DNA of 64,000 nucleotides from Chloroherpetonaceae bacterium (GTDB taxonomy: Bacteria > Bacteroidota > Chlorobiia > Chlorobiales > Thermochlorobacteraceae): the NCBI GenBank assembly GCA_025056565.1, contig JANWWA010000016.1, positions 1 to 64,000 of the forward strand. Reading direction: 5' to 3'. Below the pieces are notes generated by a model, which was not told where the DNA came from, did not search any database, and worked only from the letters and a program-made list of their open reading frames with translations. Position 1 is the first letter of the stretch. Every line of letters starts with the position of its first letter. The position numbers and the translations under genes are program-made. Of this stretch, positions 47,757 to 56,127 are shown piece by piece.

Positions 47757-47978
47757 CTAGTCTGTTCTAAGCCACAGTTCTTTCAGCTCTGCTTTAAGTT
47801 CGTCAGCAGTTTGATGAAGCTCTTTAAGTCCGCCAGCCCAAGCAAAGCTCCATTCGCTGGGCTCGCTATCTTGTTGCATTTCTTTTGCAAGCAAGAATTC
47901 AATGAAGTCCAGTGTTTCTTGCTGGTGCTGTGGGGAGAGTTGTCGTGCTTTTTCGGTGATTTGTTCCAGAAGGCTCAT
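47757..47978 (-). CDS. DUF2281-type antitoxin, second pair of the array
   Basis: A 73-residue antitoxin. The N-terminal 29 residues are the same as in the other two antitoxins. The tail (LAKEMQQDSEPSEWSFAWAG, then GLKELHQTADELKAELKEL) is distinct, although the WSFAWAGGLKEL pattern parallels SFSWRGCLKEL and SCSWRGALSEL in the siblings. It starts 3 nt after the first toxin stop. Confidence 0.85.
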   Translation of the reverse strand: MSLLEQITEKARQLSPQHQQETLDFIEFLLAKEMQQDSEPSEWSFAWAGGLKELHQTADELKAELKELWLRTD

Positions 47979-48102
47979 TGCTCACTGTGGTTCAATGCGT
48001 TTAAGGTCAGTGCGGTCAAAGTCTGCATCAAAACTTACCAGCTCCAAGCCGTGCTTCTTTGCCAGCGTGTATTGATACGCATCGTCAAAATCTAAGCCCC
48101 AT
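47887..48102 (-). repeat. TA-array repeat, copy 3 (antitoxin 5' end plus toxin 3' end)
   Basis: 216 nt. The central 191 nt are identical to copy 2, the toxin part matches copy 1, and the antitoxin part extends further into copy 4. Confidence 0.92.
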
Positions 48103-48368
48103 TTGGAAATACTCTCTTCGAGGAGTAAATACTCACTTGGCATTAAGCCTAATACATTTAGGTTAGAGCTCACCAAATCCTGAACAAATTGGCGGAAGAC
48201 ATTCATTTTCTTCTGCCTATGTAGGATAATGCCAATAGAATCCAGAGAGAATACCGAGCAACAAAGGTAGCGAGCGGAGCGTGCCTTCAAGAAATGCTCA
48301 GCTGCATCAGCTTTTTGCTGCTCACACAGCACTTCCAGAAACACATTTGTGTCGACTAAATACTTCAT
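47982..48368 (-). CDS. PIN-domain toxin, first pair of the array
   Basis: A 128-residue VapC-like PIN ribonuclease beginning MKYLVDTNVFLEVLCEQQKA. The core has CCSVFSLDSIGIILHRQKK and then a pair-specific segment to SISKWGLDFDDAYQY, after which it is identical to the other toxins. The ATG overlaps the antitoxin stop by 4 nt. The next antitoxin start lies 3 nt after its TGA. Confidence 0.88.
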   Translation of the reverse strand: MKYLVDTNVFLEVLCEQQKADAAEHFLKARSARYLCCSVFSLDSIGIILHRQKKMNVFRQFVQDLVSSNLNVLGLMPSEYLLLEESISKWGLDFDDAYQYTLAKKHGLELVSFDADFDRTDLKRIEPQ

Positions 48369-48583
48369 TCCTTACTAACTCTCCAATCCATCACCTTCTT
48401 TTGCAATTCAAGCGAGCTATGATACTGCTGTCTAAGCTCTGACAGGGCGCCACGCCAAGAACAAGATAACCTTCGCTCTGCAGATGTTCTGGCAAGCAAG
48501 AATTCAATGAAGTCCAGTGTTTCTTGCTGGTGCTGTGGGGAGAGTTGCCGTGCTTTTTCGGTGATTTGTTCCAGAAGGCTCAT
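48365..48583 (-). CDS. DUF2281-type antitoxin, first pair of the array
   Basis: A 72-residue antitoxin that heads the array. Its first 29 residues match the other two antitoxins exactly, and its tail (ARTSAERRLSCSWRGALSEL, then QQYHSSLELQKKVMDWRV) is its own. The start lies 25 nt after the ychF stop. No separate promoter is obvious in this gap, so the array may be read through from ychF. Confidence 0.85.
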   Translation of the reverse strand: MSLLEQITEKARQLSPQHQQETLDFIEFLLARTSAERRLSCSWRGALSELRQQYHSSLELQKKVMDWRVSKE

Positions 48584-48584
48584 T
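48492..48584 (-). repeat. TA-array repeat, copy 4 (antitoxin 5' end only)
   Basis: 93 nt encoding the antitoxin-1 N-terminus; one base differs from copies 2 and 3 (GCC versus GTC around 48548). Sequence beyond the start codon is unrelated. Confidence 0.9.
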
Positions 48585-48608
48585 TAAACCATTGCGTTTA
48601 GTGAAATC

Positions 48609-49700
48609 TTACACGTTGAAACGAAAGAGCATAATATCCCCATCTTGCACAATGTAATCCTTGCCTTCAATCGCTAACTTACCAGCCTCTCTAACTTTCT
48701 GTTCAGAGCCAAATCGCAGTAAATCTTCATACTTCATTACTTCGGCGCGAATAAAGCCCTTCTCAAAATCAGAGTGTATCACGCCAGCTGCCTCAGGAGC
48801 TTTTGCACCTTTGCGGATTGTCCACGCATGCACCTCCTTTTCTCCAGCCGTGAAGTAAGTCTGAAGACCCAGAAGGTCATAGGCAGCACGAATAATTTTG
48901 TCTAAGCCAGACATGTCCAAACCGAGCGATGCCAAGAACTCTGGTTTTTCATCTTCAGGAAGTTGTGCAATTTCTGCCTCGAGCTTGGCGCAAACAACAA
49001 TGACTTTCGCACCTTCTTTGGCTGCTACTTCTTCCACTTGTCTTGTGTAAGCATTTCCAGTAAGCAAATCAGTTTCACTCACATTTGCGACATACAGCAC
49101 TGGCTTTGAGGTAAGTAGAAAAAGTGATTTCAGCAGTAAGGTGGCTTCCTCTGTCTCAGCAGCCAGTCGAGCAGGTTTGCCTTCGCCAAGCAAGGTGAGA
49201 ACTTTCCGAACCAGTGCAAGCTGCGGCTCGAGTTTTGCGTCTCGTTTGGCGTCTTTTTCTAACTTGGGTAGACGCTTTTCGAGCGATTCCAAATCTGCAA
49301 GGATAAGTTCCGTTTCTATGGTCTCAATATCGCGCTTCGGATTAACAGAGCCATCAACATGGACAATATTCGGATCATCAAAGCAGCGAACCACGTGAAT
49401 CAACGCATCGACCTCGCGGATGTGTGAGAGGAACTTGTTTCCCAATCCCTCTCCTTTTGAAGCCCCGCGCACTAAACCCGCAATGTCTACAATCTCTAAG
49501 GTAGCGGCAACAATTTTGTTAGTCCTGACAATTTTTGCCAGCTCCTGCAAGCGCTTATCAGGCACAGCCACTGTGCCAACATTCGGCTCAATCGTGCAAA
49601 ACGGATAATTCTCAGCGTCAACTTGCTGCGCTGTAATCGCATTAAACAGCGTGGACTTACCTACATTTGGAAGCCCTAAAATTCCAGCACGAAGCGACAT
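48609..49700 (-). CDS. ychF: Redox-regulated ATPase YchF (OLA1 family GTPase-fold)
   Basis: A 363-residue P-loop protein, normal length. G1 is [20 protein letters not shown], followed by [17 protein letters not shown] (switch region), [17 protein letters not shown] (G3) and YVANVSETD, the NxxE variant of G4 that favours ATP over GTP. The C-terminal TGS-like domain ends [11 protein letters not shown]. YchF binds ribosomes and influences stress responses. The toxin-antitoxin array begins 25 nt downstream in the same direction. Confidence 0.96.
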   Translation of the reverse strand: MSLRAGILGLPNVGKSTLFNAITAQQVDAENYPFCTIEPNVGTVAVPDKRLQELAKIVRTNKIVAATLEIVDIAGLVRGASKGEGLGNKFLSHIREVDALIHVVRCFDDPNIVHVDGSVNPKRDIETIETELILADLESLEKRLPKLEKDAKRDAKLEPQLALVRKVLTLLGEGKPARLAAETEEATLLLKSLFLLTSKPVLYVANVSETDLLTGNAYTRQVEEVAAKEGAKVIVVCAKLEAEIAQLPEDEKPEFLASLGLDMSGLDKIIRAAYDLLGLQTYFTAGEKEVHAWTIRKGAKAPEAAGVIHSDFEKGFIRAEVMKYEDLLRFGSEQKVREAGKLAIEGKDYIVQDGDIMLFRFNV

Positions 49701-50018
49701 AGTTTCCTTTGAGCGTTACTTGAAGGAAAGGGCTAAGTTACAAAATCTCATAAGTAACTGCGAGTTTGAGGACAAGTTACATCGCAGAGATAGGAGAGTG
49801 AAAGTAGAACGGGCAGAAGAGCCGTGGAAACGCCAAGCACTTCGAACTATCCCCTTTCACACAAGAAGCGAACAGCACTGCGGTAGTGACTGCACTATGA
49901 GGAAACTTTCGCCCTGCCTTATGCTGAACGCGCTCCGCAGTAAGAAGGTGAAGCGAAAAACAAAGTTTGCTTTGCTGCAGCGTTTCTGCCCCTCAGAGCA
50001 CAGTGACGTAGAGAGCAA
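49701..50018. other. Gene-free spacer
   Basis: 318 nt between ychF and the TPR lipoprotein gene, both on the minus strand; it should contain the ychF promoter. A plus-strand open frame spans it but also runs over both neighbours and shows no family likeness. I see no tRNA, terminator or repeat. Confidence 0.5.
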
Positions 50019-51197
50019 CTACAGGTTGAACTCTTTCTTGACAATCTCTACGTTTTTCTTCTCGTTTGGGTCTTTGGAGCCAAGCTCTACATACTTTTTG
50101 AGCATTGGAATAGCTTCAGCTTTGCGCCCTGCATCAATGAGTGCCGTAGCAAGGTTAAAGTAGCCCAAAGCATAGTCTGGATTATCCTCAACAACTTTTC
50201 TGAGGACTTCGACGGCTTCACGAGCACGGCGGTTGTCTTTGAGGAAAAGTCCGTAGTTGGTGCGCGGCGCTACATTGCGTGGGTTGGTATTTAATTCCAC
50301 AGCTTTCTTGAAGGCTTCATCCGCTTTCTTCAATTCACCTGCTTCAGCACAGACATCGGCATAACGCATGTAGTTTGGTAAGTTTCTAGCCTCTAAGCCT
50401 ACTTTCTGCATATGGGCGATAGCACGCTCATAGCCTGCAATCATCTTTTGGTAATCCTCTTTGCTAGGACGGTCTTTACCTTGCGCTTTGGCGCGAGCGC
50501 GATAGGCTTGCTCCAAGTTGTAGACTGATTTTTCGTTGCCTTCTATGTTTTCATCGTTACGGTTGCGCATAAGAGCAGGACCATATGCGTCCACAGACTT
50601 TTCGAAGAGTTGAATTGCTTCGTCGAACTTCTTTTGTGCCTGCAGTTGGATACCAGCTTGGCGCGTGATTTTGGCGTAGAGCGAGGGAAATTCTTCTTTA
50701 ATCTTTTCGGCGTAATAGACGGCAGAATCTGCTTTGCCAGGTAGCATCATATAACAGTTGGCAATATAGTTATGAAAGCCCACGTAAAGATTTTGAAGTG
50801 AGTCTCGGGTTGCTTTATCGCCTTGAAAAGGCGGTTGCGGCAGAAGACTAAGACCTTGCAGAAAGACGGGAATAGCTTCGTTAGGGTAGCCTGTGCCTTG
50901 CAGGAAAAGCCCATAGTTGTTGATAGCATCAATGTTTGTTGGGTCTTCTTTAACGGCTTCCTGCATCATTTTGAGCGCTCGGGTTTGAATCTGATCGAGC
51001 TCAGCCTCGAGCTTCTTGATCTGGTCAGGTGGAGCCGTTGCCATCGCAGCTTGTTTTTCCTGATAAGTTCGATACTCGAGCAAAGCTGCCTTCATTTTCT
51101 CGTTAGAGCGCTCGCGTGGGGTGCCACAGCCCACAATGCTCACGCCCAAAATCAGCAAACAAGCCGTACGCAGAAGCAAAAAGCGGTTTTTCTTCAT
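50019..51197 (-). CDS. Tetratricopeptide-repeat lipoprotein
   Basis: A 392-residue exported protein with signal LLILGVSIVGCGTP, Cys24 probably lipidated. A coiled-coil segment (about 30-75) is followed by TPR units across the rest: INNYGLFLQGTGYPNEAIPV, ARITRQAG-type helices with KFDEAIQLFEKSVDAYG, RYADVCAEAGELKKADEAF, NYGLFLKDNRRAREAVEVL and GYFNLATALIDAGRKAEAIP. TPR lipoproteins scaffold envelope complexes; the partner is unknown. A single gene, with a 117-nt gap upstream. Confidence 0.85.
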   Translation of the reverse strand: MKKNRFLLLRTACLLILGVSIVGCGTPRERSNEKMKAALLEYRTYQEKQAAMATAPPDQIKKLEAELDQIQTRALKMMQEAVKEDPTNIDAINNYGLFLQGTGYPNEAIPVFLQGLSLLPQPPFQGDKATRDSLQNLYVGFHNYIANCYMMLPGKADSAVYYAEKIKEEFPSLYAKITRQAGIQLQAQKKFDEAIQLFEKSVDAYGPALMRNRNDENIEGNEKSVYNLEQAYRARAKAQGKDRPSKEDYQKMIAGYERAIAHMQKVGLEARNLPNYMRYADVCAEAGELKKADEAFKKAVELNTNPRNVAPRTNYGLFLKDNRRAREAVEVLRKVVEDNPDYALGYFNLATALIDAGRKAEAIPMLKKYVELGSKDPNEKKNVEIVKKEFNL

Positions 51198-51314
51198 AGT
51201 GCAAGTAAGTGAGTTTGAGTTGATGATCCTTGCGTTTAGATACGGTTTGGTTGCAAACGCGCAGTGTCAAGACAATGCTGCGTTATCTCTGCAAACTTTC
51301 CTGCGGGGTGGAGT

Positions 51315-52181
51315 TTATTTCTCCGCTAGCCCACATTGCGCACGAAGATACGCAATTTCTGCGGCAGAGAGATGTCGCCACTCCCCGCGCCGAAGCCCCT
51401 CTATGCTGAGCCCTGCATACCGAATGCGCTCTAACTTTTTAACCTCGTAGCCCAAAGACCAAAACATTCGGTGCACCTGACGATTTTTCCCCTCACTGAG
51501 ACGCAACCACACCACTGAACCATCACCCAAGATTTTTGCCTCGCACGGGCTGACCTTCTCACCTGTGTCTTTCAGGCGCATCCCACCTGTAAGCTTAGGC
51601 AAGTCGGCACGCTGAAATTTCTGCTCAAGCGTCGCCAGATACTCTTTTTGGATCCCGTGCGAAGGGTGCATGAGCCGGTTTGCCAATTCACCATCGTTGG
51701 TCAAAAGCAGCGCACCAACAGTGTTGCGGTCTAAGCGACCGACAGGATAGACACGTTCATCAATGCCAAGCACATCTAAGACGGTGCGGCGATGGCGCTC
51801 ATCACGATTGGTGGTGATAGTGTCTTTGGGCTTGTTGAGCAGAATGTAGAGCTTTCGCTTCGGCTCTTGAATGCGCCGTCCAGCGACAATCACTTCATCT
51901 TTGTAGCGGTTAATTTTGGTGCCAAGTTCTGTAACGACCTTGCCGTTTACAATCACCTCCCCTTGCTGAATAAGCTCATCTGCTTTGCGACGAGATGCAG
52001 CACCGCAGAGCGAAATAAACTTGTTAAGACGGATAAGGGCGTCTTGTCCGGAGAGTGAAGCAGGCAAAGCTGCACTTTTTGCTGCCGCAGAGGGCTTGAC
52101 TCTGCGACCTTGAAGCGATTTAGCAGTCGTAGCGTCAGACGAAGCAGGCGCCGCACGGTATAGTGAAGATTTAGTCTTCAT
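51315..52181 (-). CDS. rluB: Pseudouridine synthase, RsuA/RluB family
   Basis: A 288-residue enzyme isomerising uridine in rRNA. A basic, low-complexity N-terminus (about 1-45) precedes an S4 RNA-binding domain (IRLNKFISLCGAASRRKADE) and the catalytic domain with VYPVGRLDRNTVGALLLTND (catalytic Asp), then MHPSHGIQKEYLATLE and LSEGKNRQVHRMFWSLGYEV. RluB acts on 23S rRNA; RsuA-type targets cannot be excluded. The ATG at 52181 overlaps the end of scpB by 11 nt. Earlier starts (TTG 52226, ATG 52211) are possible. The scpB-rluB order is common in bacteria. Confidence 0.9.
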   Translation of the reverse strand: MKTKSSLYRAAPASSDATTAKSLQGRRVKPSAAAKSAALPASLSGQDALIRLNKFISLCGAASRRKADELIQQGEVIVNGKVVTELGTKINRYKDEVIVAGRRIQEPKRKLYILLNKPKDTITTNRDERHRRTVLDVLGIDERVYPVGRLDRNTVGALLLTNDGELANRLMHPSHGIQKEYLATLEQKFQRADLPKLTGGMRLKDTGEKVSPCEAKILGDGSVVWLRLSEGKNRQVHRMFWSLGYEVKKLERIRYAGLSIEGLRRGEWRHLSAAEIAYLRAQCGLAEK

Positions 52182-53031
52182 CCGACTCAGCGAGCTTTTG
52201 TGCCTTGTCATCTTTGTCGAACTCAACCTTCAAGCGCACATTCAGTTCCTGCTGCACAAAGGCTTGAGCTTCAGCTTCGCGCATAAGCTCCTCAATTTCG
52301 CGTGGCTTAGGCAAATCCGATAGTGAGCCTAAGTTGAAATAATCCAAAAATTCTTTGGTCGTGCTGTAGAGCAAAGGCTTGCCGACGCCTTCGCCCCGAC
52401 CACTGACCTCAATTAAATTGCGCTCCAAGAGCATACGAATGACATAATCCGCATTCGTGCCACGAATCGCCTCAATTTCAGCTTTGGAAATAGGCTGACG
52501 GTAGGCAATAATTGCCAGCGTTTCCAGCGCAGCTTGTGACAGCCGACGCTGCATCTTCGGCTGCATAAGTTTCTGGATAACGCTATGGAATTGCTTCTCC
52601 GTAAGAAAACGATACCCTTGTGCAATATGCCGAATACGAAAGGTGCGCCCCGTCTGCTCATACTCTTGATTGAGTTCATCAATCATCTGCTCTATATCCA
52701 AATCAGTGAGTTTCTCTGACCCAATGGCTTGGCGAATCGCTTTAACGGAGAGCGCTTCATCGCTGGCAAAAATGAGTGCTTCAATTTGTTGCTTGTAATC
52801 CTGCCGCCGCAAGTCTATGCCACCTTCAGGCAAGGACACAGTGGGCACATCTGCTTGGCTGGAAAAGTGCAATGTATGTCCATTCTGCGATGGCACCGAA
52901 GCAGAGTCGCTGTACGACGACGCTGTACCAGCTTGCGCCTCACCCTGCGGTGATAGAGACGACTGACTATGTTGATGTTCCAAGTTAGTTTGGCGTTTGA
53001 TTTCTAAGTTTATGTTTAGAGAATCTAGCAA
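52171..53031 (-). CDS. scpB: Segregation and condensation protein B
   Basis: A 286-residue subunit that links kleisin ScpA to SMC for chromosome condensation. The two winged-helix domains read QIEALIFASDEALSVKAIRQ through RFLTEKQFHSVIQKL, and RLSQAALETLAIIAYRQPIS through GRGEGVGKPLLYSTTKEF. The first ~80 residues are polar, low complexity and unlike other ScpB proteins. The start is therefore doubtful: TTG at 53031 has no clear ribosome binding site, and a later TTG near the start of the folded domain (LRRQDYKQQIEAL), preceded by GAAGGTGG, is plausible. scpA is not in the window. Confidence 0.85.
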   Translation of the reverse strand: MLDSLNINLEIKRQTNLEHQHSQSSLSPQGEAQAGTASSYSDSASVPSQNGHTLHFSSQADVPTVSLPEGGIDLRRQDYKQQIEALIFASDEALSVKAIRQAIGSEKLTDLDIEQMIDELNQEYEQTGRTFRIRHIAQGYRFLTEKQFHSVIQKLMQPKMQRRLSQAALETLAIIAYRQPISKAEIEAIRGTNADYVIRMLLERNLIEVSGRGEGVGKPLLYSTTKEFLDYFNLGSLSDLPKPREIEELMREAEAQAFVQQELNVRLKVEFDKDDKAQKLAESDED

Positions 53032-53217
53032 TGCAATATAACGCGCCTGAAAAGTTAGCCCAAGTCTGGGGTGCTGTAACTGTCCTTGTGGTAACTGGGT
53101 GAAACGAAATGAAAGGATAGCGGTGCTGCACGCGCCCTAGAATGAAGTTGAGGAAGAGACCTAAAAACGCCATAGCGGACAGGGCGTAGCGCAGCATGAG
53201 GAGATAGGGAAAAATTG

Positions 53218-53225
53218 TATCTTCG
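53218..53225 (+). promoter_or_regulatory. -10-like element (TATCTTCG)
   Basis: TATCTTCG lies 18 nt before the TTG start codon at 53244; the same octamer follows the Pho-box-like array at 56030. Confidence 0.35.
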
Positions 53226-53243
53226 CTCAAACTCAGGAGTTGC

Positions 53244-54974
53244 TTGACAGAGCCAGTTCACATCTCAGACGCAGTTTTTACTGTAATTGACCTCGAGACC
53301 ACAGGCGGCGCACAACCTGAAAACACGATTATTGAGCTGGCTGCCATAAAGGTGCGGCACGGGGAAATTTTAGATGAACTGTCCACGCTCATCAATCCTG
53401 AGCAACCTATTTCATACTTCATTTCGCAATACACTGGCATCACAAATGAAATGGTGAAAAATGCGCCGCGCTTGCCCGAAGTGTTGCCACGCTTGCAAGC
53501 ACTCATTGGTGAAAGCGTATTTGTAGCGCATAACATTCACTTCGACCTGCGCTTCCTCAATATGGAGCTAAGGCGGTATGGCTGTGAACCGCTGAAGAAT
53601 GCTGCACTTTGCACCGTGCGCTTGGCGCGTCGGCTGCTGCCAAAGCAACCACGCAAAAATCTAAGCGAGCTGGCAGCGTGGTTTGGCATTCCCATCTCAG
53701 AACGGCACCGTGCACATGGCGATGCACTAGCCACTGTGCAAATCTTGCAAAAGCTCATTGAGATTGCCGCTGAAGCCCATGGCGTAGAGTATCTCGATGA
53801 ACTGCTTTCACTGCAATTTCAGCCAATGCGGCGCTTTAAGAAAGAGCCAGTGCACATTCAGCGCATTCGCAAAGAAGTGCTTCCACGCTTACCTGAACGA
53901 GCAGGCGTCTATTTGATGCATGCGGCAAACGGCGAAGTGCTTTACATTGGCAAGTCGAAAAATCTTAAAGCACGCGTCAGTTCCTACTTTACGCACGATG
54001 TCAATAAGCCTGAGAAAGTGAAAGAGCTGATTCGATATGTGCGCACAGTTGAAACGATTGCGACAGGTTCAGAGCTGGAAGCGCTGCTACTGGAGTCGCG
54101 CCTTATTAAGCAGTATCGGCCGCGCTACAATACTTTGCTCAAGCGCTATAAGTCTTACCCATTTCTGCGTCTGACGCATCACCCGTATCCGCGCTTAGAA
54201 ATCGCAACGAGCATTGAAAATGACGGCGCAGAGTATTTTGGTCCATTCCCCTCAATGGAGGTGGCGCGTGATGTCTTTGATGTGCTAAATAAAAATTTGC
54301 TACTAAGAGAGTGCAGCGACGATGAATTCCGGAAAGGACGTGCGTGCATCTATTTTGAGCTGCATCGTTGTCTTGCGCCGTGCGAAGCACATCGTCAAGC
54401 CGAAGATGCCTATCAAAAAGAGTTAGAGCGAGCGCGTCAATTTCTGTCGGGCGAAGACAGTGCACTGATTCGGCAACTGACTGAAAAAATGCATCGTTTG
54501 GCAGCAGAACTACGCTTCGAAGAGGCGGCAGAGTTGCGGGGTAAAATCCAGAGCCTGAGGCGCGTCTTTTACAGGCAAGCCGATGTCGTGGCATCGGTCA
54601 ACGAAAACAACTTGTTAGTTATTCTGCCCTCGGAGCGCTTTTCTGAGCTTTGCAAAGAGTTTGTGGTGCTCTTTGTGCGCTTCGGTCGACTGAAACTTCA
54701 GCGCAAAATTTTGCTCAATGAAGCATTCTTGCTTGAGCCAGATATCCAAGCCGTTTTTTTCAGCGATGGTCAGAAGCCTGAGCACTGCCACAAAGAAGAG
54801 ATTGATGAAATGCAAATTCTCGCAAGCTGGATTTATCAGCATCGACAATCGCTTTCCTGCCTTTACATCAAACCGTTTGGCTCAGCAAGTGCAGTCTTAA
54901 ATGAACTGGCAGAGCGACTGCTGAGGCTTGCAGGCGCAACCGACATAGAGGCTGCAGCAGAGCTTACCAAGTAA
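53244..54974 (+). CDS. DEDDh exonuclease fused to a UvrC-like GIY-YIG endonuclease
   Basis: A 576-residue fusion. Residues 1-185 are a DnaQ-type 3'-5' exonuclease: FTVIDLETTGGAQPENTIIE (first acids), VFVAHNIHFDLRFL and HRAHGDALATVQIL with the catalytic His/Asp. Residues about 205-300 form the GIY-YIG module (GVYLMHAANGEVLYIGKSKN, Arg in KARVSSYF, and LLESRLIKQYRPRYN), as in UvrC and Cho. A cysteine cluster (CIYFELHRCLAPC) and a UVR-like helix (ELRFEEAAELRGKIQSL) follow. The UvrC RNase-H-like 3' nuclease is absent. Similar fusions occur in actinobacteria and others; a DNA-repair role is inferred. Start is TTG, with AGGAG at 53235-53239. Confidence 0.85.
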   Translation: MTEPVHISDAVFTVIDLETTGGAQPENTIIELAAIKVRHGEILDELSTLINPEQPISYFISQYTGITNEMVKNAPRLPEVLPRLQALIGESVFVAHNIHFDLRFLNMELRRYGCEPLKNAALCTVRLARRLLPKQPRKNLSELAAWFGIPISERHRAHGDALATVQILQKLIEIAAEAHGVEYLDELLSLQFQPMRRFKKEPVHIQRIRKEVLPRLPERAGVYLMHAANGEVLYIGKSKNLKARVSSYFTHDVNKPEKVKELIRYVRTVETIATGSELEALLLESRLIKQYRPRYNTLLKRYKSYPFLRLTHHPYPRLEIATSIENDGAEYFGPFPSMEVARDVFDVLNKNLLLRECSDDEFRKGRACIYFELHRCLAPCEAHRQAEDAYQKELERARQFLSGEDSALIRQLTEKMHRLAAELRFEEAAELRGKIQSLRRVFYRQADVVASVNENNLLVILPSERFSELCKEFVVLFVRFGRLKLQRKILLNEAFLLEPDIQAVFFSDGQKPEHCHKEEIDEMQILASWIYQHRQSLSCLYIKPFGSASAVLNELAERLLRLAGATDIEAAAELTK

Positions 54975-55887
54975 CTTTCTGGATTTTGAACGTAAGGGGC
55001 ACTGTAATTGCGCCAGCCACAGGCTTGCCGCCAGCTTGTGCGGGCGTGTAGAGGGTTTCCTCTGTCAAAACGCGCACTGCTTCTTCGGTCAAAAGTGGGT
55101 GCGCCGGTTTTAGCACATCAATCTTCATCACATTGCCTTTTGCATCCACAAAGACACGTGCAACAACCTTGCCTTCAATTTTTAGTGAAAGGGCAGCTTC
55201 AGGGTAGACAATTTTCTTCATCACCGACTCAATACCGCCCTGAATCTGAACTTCCTTCTCTACGCTAATTGTGTTAAGCTCGGCTACCAGTGCCTCAGCC
55301 TCCGCCGTGATGCGCTGAATATCCTCGTCCTCGTCAACTGCCACAGCGGCAGGCGCAGCTTTTGCAGCAGGCTCAGGTGCTGCCTTCTCCTCCTTTGGCT
55401 TGGTTACTGCAGCAATCGGAGCCGCAGATTTCTCAGTAGACTTTTCAGCTGGTTTTTCCGCCAAAGCTACAGGCTTTTCAGCTAATTTTTCCTTCGGCTT
55501 GCTTGATGCAAGCAGCGTTACCGTGCCACCTGATTCGCTCAGCACAAAATCTTTGCGCGTGGTTGTATTAGCAGCAATCGTAACGCTGATGGCATCCATC
55601 TTGGGTAAACCGCGCTTGAATGCTTTGAGCGTGTACTGCCCTTCTGGCACGGAGAGGAAGATATAGTATCCATCAGCGTTGGAAAGAGCTGCCTGAGTGG
55701 TGGTGCCGCTCGAGAGATAGACCGTAGCTGCTGCGAGCGGATTTCCACTACCATCAACGACCCGCCCTAATAGTCGTCCTTGTGAGAAGGCTATCTCTAC
55801 CAGCCAAAAAAATGTAATACCTAACAACAGAACTTTGTTCAGTAACACACTTCTAAGTAGCACGCCCCCGCCAAATCGAAATCCCAT
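54964..55887 (-). CDS. CarboxypepD_reg-TonB_C protein
   Basis: A 307-residue exported protein. A hydrophobic signal (LLLGITFFWLVEIAFSQG) is followed by a CarboxypepD_reg-like domain (about 38-115: GRLLGRVVDGSGNPLAAATV, GYYIFLSVPEGQYTLKAF), an Ala/Pro/Lys/Glu-rich linker with repeated EKPAEK-type units (about 130-185), and a TonB C-terminal domain (VYPEAALSLKIEGKVVARVF, then VLTEETLYTPAQAGGKP). TonB proteins usually have an N-terminal membrane anchor, whereas this one looks cleavable. Its stop overlaps the convergent nuclease gene by 11 nt at the 3' ends, and it diverges from a TonB-dependent receptor, a plausible partner. Confidence 0.8.
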   Translation of the reverse strand: MGFRFGGGVLLRSVLLNKVLLLGITFFWLVEIAFSQGRLLGRVVDGSGNPLAAATVYLSSGTTTQAALSNADGYYIFLSVPEGQYTLKAFKRGLPKMDAISVTIAANTTTRKDFVLSESGGTVTLLASSKPKEKLAEKPVALAEKPAEKSTEKSAAPIAAVTKPKEEKAAPEPAAKAAPAAVAVDEDEDIQRITAEAEALVAELNTISVEKEVQIQGGIESVMKKIVYPEAALSLKIEGKVVARVFVDAKGNVMKIDVLKPAHPLLTEEAVRVLTEETLYTPAQAGGKPVAGAITVPLTFKIQKVTW

Positions 55888-55991
55888 AGTTAGAGTTGTC
55901 TAAGGCTGCAAATCTACATAGGACGAGGGAGATAGTGTGTTAAGAAATCGTGAAAAAACAGGGTTGGCTTTATCGGCAAGGGGAGGCAAAG

Positions 55992-56019
55992 TTAATGAAA
56001 ACTTAACCTTCGCTTAACA
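55992..56019 (+). promoter_or_regulatory. Pho-box-like array upstream of the TonB receptor
   Basis: TTAATG (55992-55997), TTAACC (56003-56008) and TTAACA (56014-56019) recur at exactly 11 bp. Ten nt later comes TATCTTCG (56030-56037). The layout equals the array upstream of the PhoX-like gene. Confidence 0.6.
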
Positions 56020-56029
56020 CTGAAACTGC

Positions 56030-56037
56030 TATCTTCG
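56030..56037 (+). promoter_or_regulatory. -10-like element of the TonB receptor operon
   Basis: TATCTTCG, close to the TAnnTTTG consensus, 10 nt after the last repeat of the array and about 90 nt before the start codon. Confidence 0.45.
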
Positions 56038-56127
56038 GGCTGTCATTTCAGACAAGAAACCAACCAGCCCAGAAGTAGGTGGGGCGAAAAGCTTGAACCA
56101 AACTCCAAGAACCAGTAAATCGTGCAA

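Noticed and set aside
46772-48584. Possible CRISPR or transposon-borne repeats
   Set aside because: The repeats are coding, 93-216 nt long with ~600-bp period, and no transposase, terminal inverted repeat or short spacer pattern is present.
49651-50163. 170-codon plus-strand frame across the ychF upstream spacer
   Set aside because: It covers the ends of two conserved genes on the other strand and has no recognisable domain.
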